Source of the DNA: an uncultured Oscillospiraceae bacterium
Lineage (GTDB): Bacteria > Bacillota > Clostridia > Oscillospirales > Oscillospiraceae
Assembly (NCBI GenBank): GCA_947626845.1
Contig: CANQTW010000004.1
Location: 52,458 to 116,457, forward strand
DNA length: 64,000 nt
Direction of reading: 5' to 3'
Shown in pieces: positions 10,799 through 17,426 of the stretch. A program made the translations under genes and the position numbers. The number at the start of each line of letters is the position of its first letter. The first letter of the stretch is position 1. The notes below the pieces were generated by a model. The model was not told the DNA's origin and ran no database searches. It worked only from the letters and a program-made list of their open reading frames with translations.

Positions 10799-11359
10799 TT
10801 AACTGAAATATTCCGGGAGACTCTTTAAAAACCCCACGATCCTGGCGCCAAGTCCCGCCGTCTCGTCCTCGGCCAGGATCTGCGCCCTGTCGGCCAAAAT
10901 CACGCCGCCATACATGTCCTCCGTGCCGCGGCTCATGCCCAGGATATTGACGGCATAGGACTCGATATCCTGCATGTTGAAGGTGGTCTCGTAGTTGATC
11001 TCCAGGATCTCCTGGCGCTCCTCCAGCTCCGCGATGGAGGACCTGACGCGGCTGGTCTCGCCGGAGATCTGCGCAAGCCTGATATATCCCATCAGGACGG
11101 TGATCATCAGCACCACCGTGACGATGACGCCCACAACGGCCAGAAGGGGGAACCCGAAGGTCTGGGAAGCGGCCTCGGCCTGGGCCTTTGCCCTGGCCCG
11201 CTCACGGGCGCGCTCGTCGAGACGCTGGCGTATCCGCTCCTGACTGGACGGCTCCTCATAGGCCTCCTCTTCAGGAAGAGCGTAGCCCTGCACCCGGTCA
11301 AGGTCATAGGCCTCGCTGCCGTAGGTGGCGGAATATTGCATGTTCACTGCCGCTGCCAT
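10799..11359 (-). CDS. FtsL-like septum formation protein (transmembrane plus coiled coil)
   Basis: This is a 186-residue bitopic protein in the position where ftsL always sits, between rsmH and the class B PBP. It has a charged Arg/Ala/Glu-rich cytoplasmic segment, a single transmembrane helix (FPLLAVVGVIVTVVLMITVL) and then a heptad-like coiled coil (SRVRSSIAELEERQEILEIN). The family is too variable for a sequence-only name; FtsL is preferred over DivIC because of gene order. The cytoplasmic arm of about 68 residues is longer than in B. subtilis FtsL. Confidence 0.8.
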   Translation of the reverse strand: MAAAVNMQYSATYGSEAYDLDRVQGYALPEEEAYEEPSSQERIRQRLDERARERARAKAQAEAASQTFGFPLLAVVGVIVTVVLMITVLMGYIRLAQISGETSRVRSSIAELEERQEILEINYETTFNMQDIESYAVNILGMSRGTEDMYGGVILADRAQILAEDETAGLGARIVGFLKSLPEYFS

Positions 11360-11388
11360 TCTTCCATATCCTTCCGTGGTTTATTTTC

Positions 11389-12324
11389 CTATATCCTCTC
11401 CGCGATCCGGAGCTTTGCGCTCCTGGAGCGGGGATTCTCCTCAAGCTCCCGCTGTGTGGGCGTGATGGGCTTTCTGGTGACGCTCCTCATTGTCTGGCGG
11501 AATCCGCACACGCACACCGGCAGTCCCGGCGGACATGTGCATCCGTTTTCCCTGGCCCGTATGGCCGTCTTTACCAGCCTGTCCTCTAAGGAGTGGAAGC
11601 TGATGACGGCGATCCTGCCGCCGGGCTTCAGCCGGTCCATAGCCGTGTCCAGCATCTCCCGCAGGACCCCCAGCTCGTCGTTCACCGCGATGCGGATGGC
11701 CTGGAAGCACCGTTTTGCCGGATGCTGTTTTTCCCGCAGGGCCGCGGCGGGCATAGCCGATTTGATTACGTCCACCAGCTCCAGGGTGGTGCCGATCTTT
11801 CGCTCCGTCCGCCTCTTTACGATGGCGGCGGCGATCCTGGCGGAATACCGCTCCTCGCCGTACTCAAAGAAGATCCGCCGCAGCTCCGCCTCGTCCCAGC
11901 CGTTTACCACGTCAAATGCCGAAAGGGCCGCGGCGCGGTCCATCCGCATATCCAGCGGCGCGTCGGTCATGTAGGAGAAGCCCCGTCCCGCGTCGTCCAG
12001 CTGCGGGGAGGAGACGCCCAGGTCAAAGAGCATCCCGTCGACCCTGTCGATCCCCTGTCCGTCCAAGATAGTGCCGATGTCGCGGAAATTCCCGTGGACA
12101 AGCCTTACGCGGGAGCCAAAGGGCCGAAGCCTCTCCCCCGCCTGGGCGACAGCCGTCTCGTCCCGGTCAATGCCCAGGAGCAGGCCCGTGGTGAGCCTTT
12201 CGGCAATCGCCTCTGAATGGCCGCCCCGCCCAAGCGTACCATCCACATAGATGCCCGCGGGATCGATCTTCAGCCCCTCGACGCACTCATGAAGGAGTAC
12301 GGGCACATGCGCGGCCTTTTCCAT
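11389..12324 (-). CDS. rsmH: 16S rRNA (cytosine(1402)-N(4))-methyltransferase RsmH
   Basis: RsmH (MraW) is a SAM-dependent methyltransferase that modifies C1402 in the ribosomal decoding centre. The 311-residue protein is a normal length. The SAM-binding segment DGTLGRGGHSEAI and the catalytic region DLGVSSPQLDDAGRGFSY are clear, as is the C-terminal VISFHSLEDRLVK block. Its ATG overlaps the mraZ stop by one base (TGATG), showing translational coupling, and this pair order is nearly universal in dcw clusters. Confidence 0.97.
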   Translation of the reverse strand: MEKAAHVPVLLHECVEGLKIDPAGIYVDGTLGRGGHSEAIAERLTTGLLLGIDRDETAVAQAGERLRPFGSRVRLVHGNFRDIGTILDGQGIDRVDGMLFDLGVSSPQLDDAGRGFSYMTDAPLDMRMDRAAALSAFDVVNGWDEAELRRIFFEYGEERYSARIAAAIVKRRTERKIGTTLELVDVIKSAMPAAALREKQHPAKRCFQAIRIAVNDELGVLREMLDTAMDRLKPGGRIAVISFHSLEDRLVKTAIRARENGCTCPPGLPVCVCGFRQTMRSVTRKPITPTQRELEENPRSRSAKLRIAERI

Positions 12325-12740
12325 CAGAAGCCAAGCTCCTCAAGGACCTTGGCGATATTCTCAGGCGTAGTCTCGATCCTGTCCACACCGTCCCAGGTGG
12401 CCTCGTCCCAAAGCTGTGCGCACTCGCCGTTGCCCACCACGGCCACGTTCTTGTCCAGCGCGGCGAAATCTCGCAAGGGCTGCGGCAGGAGCACACGGCC
12501 CTGGCTGTCCAGCTCGCACTTGGCGGCGTGGGCGAAAAGAGGGCGGGCCTTGATCTGCGCCGCCTTGGGCAGGGCGATGACCTTATCCATCATCCTCTGC
12601 CAGCTCTCGGACGAGTAGGCCGTGAGACATTTTTCCGAGGAGATGGTCACGTAAAAAGTCTCCCCCAGCTCCTCGCGGATACGGGAAGGGATCGCGAGAC
12701 GTCCCTTCGCGTCGATAGAGTGCCTGTATACGCCGAACAT
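12324..12740 (-). CDS. mraZ: Transcriptional regulator MraZ
   Basis: MraZ is a small AbrB-fold DNA-binding protein that usually represses its own dcw operon by binding tandem TGGGN-type repeats. The 138-residue protein starts MFGVYRHSIDAKGRLAIP and has a second, related half near ELDSQGRVLLPQPLR, which is the usual duplicated SpoVT/AbrB-like layout. It is the first gene of the operon, and a matching box of 10-bp repeats lies just upstream in the leader. Confidence 0.97.
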   Translation of the reverse strand: MFGVYRHSIDAKGRLAIPSRIREELGETFYVTISSEKCLTAYSSESWQRMMDKVIALPKAAQIKARPLFAHAAKCELDSQGRVLLPQPLRDFAALDKNVAVVGNGECAQLWDEATWDGVDRIETTPENIAKVLEELGF

Positions 12741-12816
12741 CCCGTTCCCTCCTTCCGTCTCATTTCAAGGTGTGTCGTGTTTTACCCACCATGCGGTGGT
12801 ATGATGGTGGGGAAAT

Positions 12817-12843
12817 TGTACACTTTTCACCACTTCTCCCCAC
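12817..12843 (-). promoter_or_regulatory. MraZ-binding box: three 10-bp tandem repeats
   Basis: Read on the minus strand, three copies follow each other at exactly 10-bp spacing: GTGGGGAGAA, GTGGTGAAAA and GTGTACAATT. Known MraZ operators are TGGGN repeats separated by 5 nt. The third copy is degenerate. The box starts about 12 nt after the -10 element, so bound MraZ would sit on the transcription start. Confidence 0.75.
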
Positions 12844-12854
12844 TTCATGGTCTT

Positions 12855-12883
12855 ATTATACGTAAGGCTTGAAAAAAATGCAA
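12855..12883 (-). promoter_or_regulatory. Sigma-A promoter for the dcw operon
   Basis: On the minus strand TTGCAT (12883-12878), a 17-nt spacer and TATAAT (12860-12855) form a near-consensus promoter. The predicted start near 12848 falls at the edge of the MraZ box, leaving a leader of about 108 nt before mraZ. Confidence 0.8.
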
Positions 12884-13004
12884 GAGGAAATTTTGAATTT
12901 TAACATCTTTTTTTAGTTGCTTGTGTTTACATAAAGACACCCCCACAAGATATGGCAGATTCGGCCCATTCAAGCCTTCCTGTCCTCCCCGCCGGTGGAC
13001 ATAA
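12884..13004. other. Intergenic stretch upstream of the dcw promoter, no gene seen
   Basis: This completes the non-coding interval between mraZ and the coiled-coil gene (12741-13064), most of which is taken by the mraZ leader, promoter and a terminator. The remainder is AT-rich then GC-rich. It has a loose repeat of an ACACCCCC segment that also forms the arm of the neighbouring terminator. No open frame with a ribosome-binding site was seen. Confidence 0.5.
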
Positions 13005-13039
13005 AAACACCCCCTTCGGAGAACCCGAAGGGGGTGTTT
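13005..13039 (-). terminator. Terminator of the uvrC-rsmD-coaD run
   Basis: A perfect 15-bp stem (13005-13019 with 13025-13039, 5-nt loop) is followed on the minus strand by TTTTT. It lies 26 nt after the stop of the coiled-coil gene and insulates the dcw promoter from upstream read-through. Confidence 0.9.
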
Positions 13040-13064
13040 ACCAGATATTGTTAATCTCGGCAGT

Positions 13065-13580
13065 TTACAGCTCAATATCCGTCTCAGACGCCTGAGAGGG
13101 CTGTTCGCGCTGGGGGACGGCGCTGGCGGAGACGGAGCGGAAGCGTGTACGGGACTGGCGCACCTCGCCCAGTGCCTCGGCGATGGCGTCCTCGGTACGG
13201 CGGAGGGCGTCGTCGGCGTACTCGTTGGCGACCCTGCGAAGCTCGTTGGACTTGGCCTCGGCGGCTGAGACGATCTCGTTGGCGCGAATCTTGGCGGCGC
13301 GGACGATCTCCTCCTGATCCACCAACTGGCGGGCGCGCTGTTCGGCCACCTTGCGCATGGACTCCGCCTCGCGCTTGGCGTTGTTGACATACTCGGCGCG
13401 GCTGGCGATGAGGCGCTTGGCCTCCTCAAGCTCGGTGGGGAGCTGGGATTTGATCTCGTCTAAAAGGTCCAGCACCTTGTCGCGCTCGATGACGCACTTC
13501 TCCGCGCCCAGGGGCAGTCCCCAGGCGTCTGTGATCATGTTGTACAGCATGTCGATAAGCTCTTGAACGTCGTTACCCAT
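13065..13580 (-). CDS. Conserved-type coiled-coil protein (DivIVA/ATP-synthase-b-like), function unknown
   Basis: This 171-residue soluble protein consists almost entirely of a charged helical coiled coil (about residues 25-145, rich in Ala/Glu/Arg) and then a disordered Ser/Gln tail. No transmembrane helix or enzyme motif is visible. The heptad-like pattern resembles DivIVA or ATP-synthase b-type segments, but that is compositional similarity only. It follows coaD by about 40 nt and ends at a strong terminator, so it is the last gene of the uvrC-rsmD-coaD transcript, next to the dcw operon. A role in cell envelope or division scaffolding is a guess from position. Confidence 0.8.
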   Translation of the reverse strand: MGNDVQELIDMLYNMITDAWGLPLGAEKCVIERDKVLDLLDEIKSQLPTELEEAKRLIASRAEYVNNAKREAESMRKVAEQRARQLVDQEEIVRAAKIRANEIVSAAEAKSNELRRVANEYADDALRRTEDAIAEALGEVRQSRTRFRSVSASAVPQREQPSQASETDIEL

Positions 13581-13620
13581 AGTGATTGGTTCCTTTCTCT
13601 ATTAAAAATGTGAAAAAGAA

Positions 13621-14103
13621 TTACTCCTTGTTGAGTCTCTCCAGCACATCCGCCGTGATCTCCCGCGGGACCACCTTGGAGATATCGGCGTTATAGGCGG
13701 CCATCTCCCTGGCGATGGTGGAGGAGAGGTATGTATACTTCTCGTCGGCGGTGAGGAAAACCGTCTCGATCTCCGGGGCAAGCTTTTTGTTGAGCAGCGC
13801 GATCTGAAATTCCATCTCAAAATCCGACACGGCCCGCAGGCCCTTGACGATGAAATTGGCGCCCAGGCTCCTGGCGTACTCCACCAGCAGGCCGTCGCAG
13901 GTGGTGACCTCCACATTCCCGTACTTCCTTGTGACGCGGCTGACGAAATCCGCCCGCTCCTCTAAGGTAAAGTGGGGCTTCTTGGCGGAGTTGACCGCCA
14001 CGCAGACATATACCTTGTCGAAGATACGGGAAGCCCGCTTGACGATGTTCAGGTGCCCCAGGGTGATGGGGTCGAAGGAACCGGGGTAGACGGCGATCTT
14101 CAT
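13621..14103 (-). CDS. coaD: Phosphopantetheine adenylyltransferase CoaD
   Basis: CoaD transfers AMP from ATP to 4'-phosphopantetheine, the penultimate step of coenzyme A synthesis. The 160-residue protein has the nucleotidyltransferase signature YPGSFDPITLGH near the N-terminus (TxGH motif) and the C-terminal TYLSSTIARE segment that matches the ISSTxVR element. It starts 4 nt after the end of rsmD, the usual partner in bacteria. Confidence 0.97.
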   Translation of the reverse strand: MKIAVYPGSFDPITLGHLNIVKRASRIFDKVYVCVAVNSAKKPHFTLEERADFVSRVTRKYGNVEVTTCDGLLVEYARSLGANFIVKGLRAVSDFEMEFQIALLNKKLAPEIETVFLTADEKYTYLSSTIAREMAAYNADISKVVPREITADVLERLNKE

Positions 14104-14107
14104 AGGC

Positions 14108-14647
14108 TCAGATCCTTGTAAAAGTAGTCAGCTTCACGCGCCCGTACAGATACTCCCTGCGGGCGAATTTCTCCTCCGGCAGGGCGGGCAGCGCCAGCGT
14201 TCTGTCGCTTTCGCAAATCATTATACCATTTTTATTCAAAATGTCAAACCTTCCGATAAGATTTAATGCCTTTTCCAATAAATCTCCGGCGTAAGGGGGG
14301 TCCGCCAGGATCAGATCGAAGCCCCGCGCCCGCTCCAGCCAGGCGATAGAGTCCATCCGGACCACCCTCGCCCCGGCCTCCAGATGGGTGGCGCGCAGGT
14401 TCTCCCGCACGATCCTGACGGCCTCCGGGGATCTGTCCACAAAGACGCACTCCGCCGCCCCCCGTGAAAGGGCCTCGATGCCCAGCTGTCCTGTGCCGGC
14501 AAAGAGGTCCAGCGCCTTGGCGCCCTCCACGGCGAACTGGACGATGTTGAACATGGCCTCCTTCACCTTGTCGGTGGTGGGGCGGATGTCATAATTCTCA
14601 GGTGTTTTCAGCTTCCGGCCCCTGGCCGAGCCCGTGATCACTCTCAT
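14108..14647 (-). CDS. rsmD: 16S rRNA (guanine(966)-N(2))-methyltransferase RsmD
   Basis: This SAM-dependent methyltransferase modifies G966 of 16S rRNA. The 179-residue protein begins with the family-typical MRVITGSARGRKLKTP and has the SAM loop LDLFAGTGQLGIEALSRGA. The catalytic NPPY-type motif is present as ADPPY. Its start lies 50 nt inside the 3' end of uvrC, in another frame. The start is well supported because the conserved N-terminus needs it. Confidence 0.96.
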   Translation of the reverse strand: MRVITGSARGRKLKTPENYDIRPTTDKVKEAMFNIVQFAVEGAKALDLFAGTGQLGIEALSRGAAECVFVDRSPEAVRIVRENLRATHLEAGARVVRMDSIAWLERARGFDLILADPPYAGDLLEKALNLIGRFDILNKNGIMICESDRTLALPALPEEKFARREYLYGRVKLTTFTRI

Positions 14648-16484
14648 GGTCTGTCTCCTCGCTGACTTCTTCGGTGTGGAAATGGTCGTACACCGCCTTG
14701 GCGGCGGGGCCGGGGATCACCTCCGCCAGGTCGATAAGGTCCGCCTCCGCGATGGCCCTGACGGACTTGAACCGCTTCAAGAGCTCCGCCTTGCGTTTTT
14801 CCCCCACGCCGGGGATGCCGTCCAGCCGCGACGCCCTGACCCGCTTGGACCGCAGGGAGCGGTGGTACTCGATAGCAAAGCGGTGGGTCTCCTCCTGGAT
14901 GCTCCCGATGAAGGCGAACACCGCCGGATTCGCCTGGATGCCGATCTCCCGCCCCTCCGGGGTAACGAGGGCGCGCGTCCGGTGCCGGTCATCCTTCACC
15001 ATGCCGAAGACGGGCACGGAAACGCCCTTCTCCTCCATGGCCCCCAGCGCCGCGGCGGCGTGCCTGTCCCCGCCGTCGATGAGCAGCAGGTCGGGAAGCG
15101 TCCCGAAGCTCCCGTCGCCTGCGCTGTACCGGGCAAAGCGCCGGCCCACGGCCTCCCGCATGGAGCCGTAGTCGTCCTGTCCCTCTATTGTTTTCATTTT
15201 GAATTTCTTATATTCGCTCTTTTTGGGCCTCCCGTCCACGAACACCACCATGGAGGCCACCACGTCGTCCGCGCCGGTGTTGGAGATATCAAAGCTCTCC
15301 ACCCGCTCCGGCGGGGCCTCCAGCCCCAGGGCGTCCATCAGCCACCGGGCCGTTTTGGACACCCGCTCCGTGGCCGTGGTGTTGCGCTCCGTCTCCTCTC
15401 TGGCGTTCTCCGCCGCGGCGGTGAGGAATTCTCGGTACATCCCCCGCTGGGGGACGGTGACCGTCACCGCATGACCCGCCTTCTCCGTCAAAAACTGCTG
15501 CAGCTCCTCCCTGTCCTCCGTCTCCAGGGGCAGCAGCACCCTGGCGGGGATCAGCTCCGCGTCCTGGTAATACTGCCGCACCAGCAGGGACACGGACTCC
15601 CCCGCGTCCCCCAGGGGATCGTCAAAAAGCTCGCAGTCCTTGGCCAGCAGCTGTCCCTGGACGTAGTGGAGGACGGCGAAGGCGGACTTGACCTGCCCCT
15701 CAAAATACCCCACGGCGTCGGTGTCCGAGGCGCCCTTGTTCAGCACCGTCTGCCTCGTCTCCAAAAGCTCCAGCGCCTTCACCGTATCCCGAAGCCGCGC
15801 CGCCTCCTCAAACCGGAGCGCCTCGGCGGCCTCGGTCATCTTCTCCGTCAGCTCCGCCGTCAGCTCCCGTCCCCTGCCCTTCAGCACCATCACCGCCTGG
15901 GCCACCCGCGTTCGGTAGTCCTCCTCCGTCAGCACCCCCCGGCACCAGGCGTCACAGACGCCCATGTGGTGGTTGAGGCACGGCCTGTCGCGGCCCAGAT
16001 CCCGTGGGAAGCGTCGGGAACAGGTGGGCAGCTTCAGGGCCTTCAGCAGCATCTCCAGCGCCGCCTTGGTGTTTCCGCGGGAGCCGTAGGGGCCGAAATA
16101 CTCCGCCCCGTCCTTCTCCCGTCGGGAGGCGATGGAAAAGCGTGGATACCCCGCCCTGCTGTCCAGCCGGATAAAGGGATAGCCCTTGTCGTCCTTCAAA
16201 AGGATGTTGTATTTGGGCTTGTAGTGCTTGATGAGGGAGTTTTCCAGCACCAGCGCCTCAAACTCCGACTTGGCGATGATCACCTCAAAGTCGTCGATGT
16301 TGGCCACCATCGCCTCGGTCTTGGCGTTGTGGGTGCCGTGGAAATAGGAGCTGACCCGGTTGCGGAGCGCCTTGGCCTTGCCCACGTAGATGACCGTCCC
16401 GTCGGCGGCGTGCATGATATAGCTCCCCGGCTTCAGAGGCAAAGCCGCGGCCTTTTCACGAAGTTCATCAAGCTTTGGATTCAC
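14598..16484 (-). CDS. uvrC: Excinuclease ABC subunit UvrC
   Basis: UvrC makes the dual incisions of nucleotide excision repair with UvrB. The 628-residue protein has an N-terminal GIY-YIG nuclease (PGSYIMHAADGTVIYVGKA), a UVR/UvrB-contact segment near residues 200-240, the UvrC RNase-H-like domain around SFDISNTGADDVVASMVVF, and C-terminal helix-hairpin-helix motifs (LDGIPGVGEKRKAELL). It starts at GTG, preceded by AAAAGGAGG at 8-nt spacing. The last 16 or so residues, which are acidic and His-rich, lie within the region shared with rsmD and look like a frame-overlap extension. Confidence 0.96.
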   Translation of the reverse strand: MNPKLDELREKAAALPLKPGSYIMHAADGTVIYVGKAKALRNRVSSYFHGTHNAKTEAMVANIDDFEVIIAKSEFEALVLENSLIKHYKPKYNILLKDDKGYPFIRLDSRAGYPRFSIASRREKDGAEYFGPYGSRGNTKAALEMLLKALKLPTCSRRFPRDLGRDRPCLNHHMGVCDAWCRGVLTEEDYRTRVAQAVMVLKGRGRELTAELTEKMTEAAEALRFEEAARLRDTVKALELLETRQTVLNKGASDTDAVGYFEGQVKSAFAVLHYVQGQLLAKDCELFDDPLGDAGESVSLLVRQYYQDAELIPARVLLPLETEDREELQQFLTEKAGHAVTVTVPQRGMYREFLTAAAENAREETERNTTATERVSKTARWLMDALGLEAPPERVESFDISNTGADDVVASMVVFVDGRPKKSEYKKFKMKTIEGQDDYGSMREAVGRRFARYSAGDGSFGTLPDLLLIDGGDRHAAAALGAMEEKGVSVPVFGMVKDDRHRTRALVTPEGREIGIQANPAVFAFIGSIQEETHRFAIEYHRSLRSKRVRASRLDGIPGVGEKRKAELLKRFKSVRAIAEADLIDLAEVIPGPAAKAVYDHFHTEEVSEETDHESDHGLGQGPEAENT

Positions 16485-17001
16485 GGCAATGCCTCCTTTT
16501 CACCCGTTCTCGCCCCGCCGGATATTCCACCGGCAGGCGGTTGATGGAAAAATACGTTTTTTGAAAAATCTATAAATCAACGCCGTAGGGGCCGCCGCCC
16601 ACGGCGGCCCAAACGCCAGGGTTTCGATATACGGAACCCCGTCTGTTCAGTCGAAATTCGACGGTGCGGTGTGTGGGCCGATGTGGTCATCGGCCCCTAC
16701 AGGTGGCTTTGTACAGAAAAACAATATTTCCCGCGGGCGCTCCCTGGGGGAGTCCAGAGGGGGGCCGCGGCCCCCTCTGGTCGTTTTCTAAAGGTGGGGT
16801 CCAGGGGAGGGAAGATCGAAATCCCTCCCCTGGTTGTTTTTCTCTTCTTTGAAGCTTTCTTCTCTTTTGTCAACACAAAAGAGAAGAAAGCGTATTCCCC
16901 GCCGCCCGGTACGGGCGGCACCCCCGCCGGCCAGCCGGCCTCACAACAAAGCGGCCTGTTTCATTATTGGTGAAACAGGCCGTTTTATTATGCGTTATTG
17001 A
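16485..17001. repeat. Non-coding block of clustered palindromic repeats
   Basis: No gene is seen here. The block holds two inverted copies of a GTAGGGGCCG...CGGCCC element (about 16585-16610 and 16675-16701), each able to form a hairpin. Three long perfect stem-loops follow: 16754-16780, 16801-16833 (followed by a T run on the plus strand) and 16855-16890 (15-bp arms). Such GC-rich clusters look like REP/BIME-type intergenic repeats. Open frames through it read as low-complexity sequence and are not convincing. Confidence 0.7.
16952..16982. terminator. Terminator downstream of the HPr-like gene
   Basis: A perfect 12-bp stem (16952-16963 with 16971-16982) lies 20 nt past the stop. The T run is stronger on the plus strand (16983-16986) than on the minus strand (TTTGTTG), so it may act in both directions. 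Confidence 0.7.
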
Positions 17002-17265
17002 TTATTCGGCAAAGTCGTGGGAAATCAGCTCGCAGAGGGTCTCCACGGCGCGCTCCTCGTCCTCGCCGTCGGCGGCGATGGAAATGGTCATGCCCTTGAT
17101 GATGCCCAGGGACAGAACGCCCAGCAGGCTCTTGGCGTTGACGCGGCGCTCCTCCTTTTCGATCCAGACCTGGCACTTGAATTCGTTGGCCTTCTGTGTG
17201 AAGAAGGTGGCCGGTCTCGCGCGCAAACCAACCTGGTTCTTTACCTCAACTGTTTTTGCAAACAT
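17002..17265 (-). CDS. HPr-family protein lacking the phosphorylatable His15 (Crh-like)
   Basis: This 87-residue protein has the complete HPr fold pattern. Normal HPr carries phosphate on His15 in the motif GLHARPA, for phosphotransferase sugar uptake. Here the motif is GLRARPA, with Arg15 encoded by CGC. The regulatory Ser46 site is intact (NAKSLLGVLSLGI), so HPr kinase could still modify it. This matches the logic of Bacillus Crh, where residue 15 is Gln: a regulatory protein for catabolite control without PTS transfer. It has its own promoter and terminator, so it is monocistronic and not in a pts operon. A normal HPr elsewhere in the genome cannot be excluded. Confidence 0.9.
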   Translation of the reverse strand: MFAKTVEVKNQVGLRARPATFFTQKANEFKCQVWIEKEERRVNAKSLLGVLSLGIIKGMTISIAADGEDEERAVETLCELISHDFAE

Positions 17266-17326
17266 AAATGCCCCTCCTCAAAAGTGCGCAGGCCCATGCC
17301 CGCAGAACATCTATAAACTTATCATC

Positions 17327-17355
17327 ATTCTACCAAAGAGCGCCCCGCTCGTCAA
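17327..17355 (-). promoter_or_regulatory. Sigma-A promoter for the HPr-like gene
   Basis: On the minus strand TTGACG (17355-17350), a 17-nt spacer and TAGAAT (17332-17327) lie about 62 nt upstream of the start codon. Confidence 0.7.
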
Positions 17356-17426
17356 TAAATAATTCTGTTGAATATTCGGCCCAAAACCGTAAAAATGTGT
17401 GCTATTTTGACAAAACGTCTCGCGTA

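Noticed and set aside
16697..16921. Short frames across the palindrome block
   Set aside because: They read through inverted repeats in both directions and give low-complexity sequence; the block is better explained as intergenic repeats.
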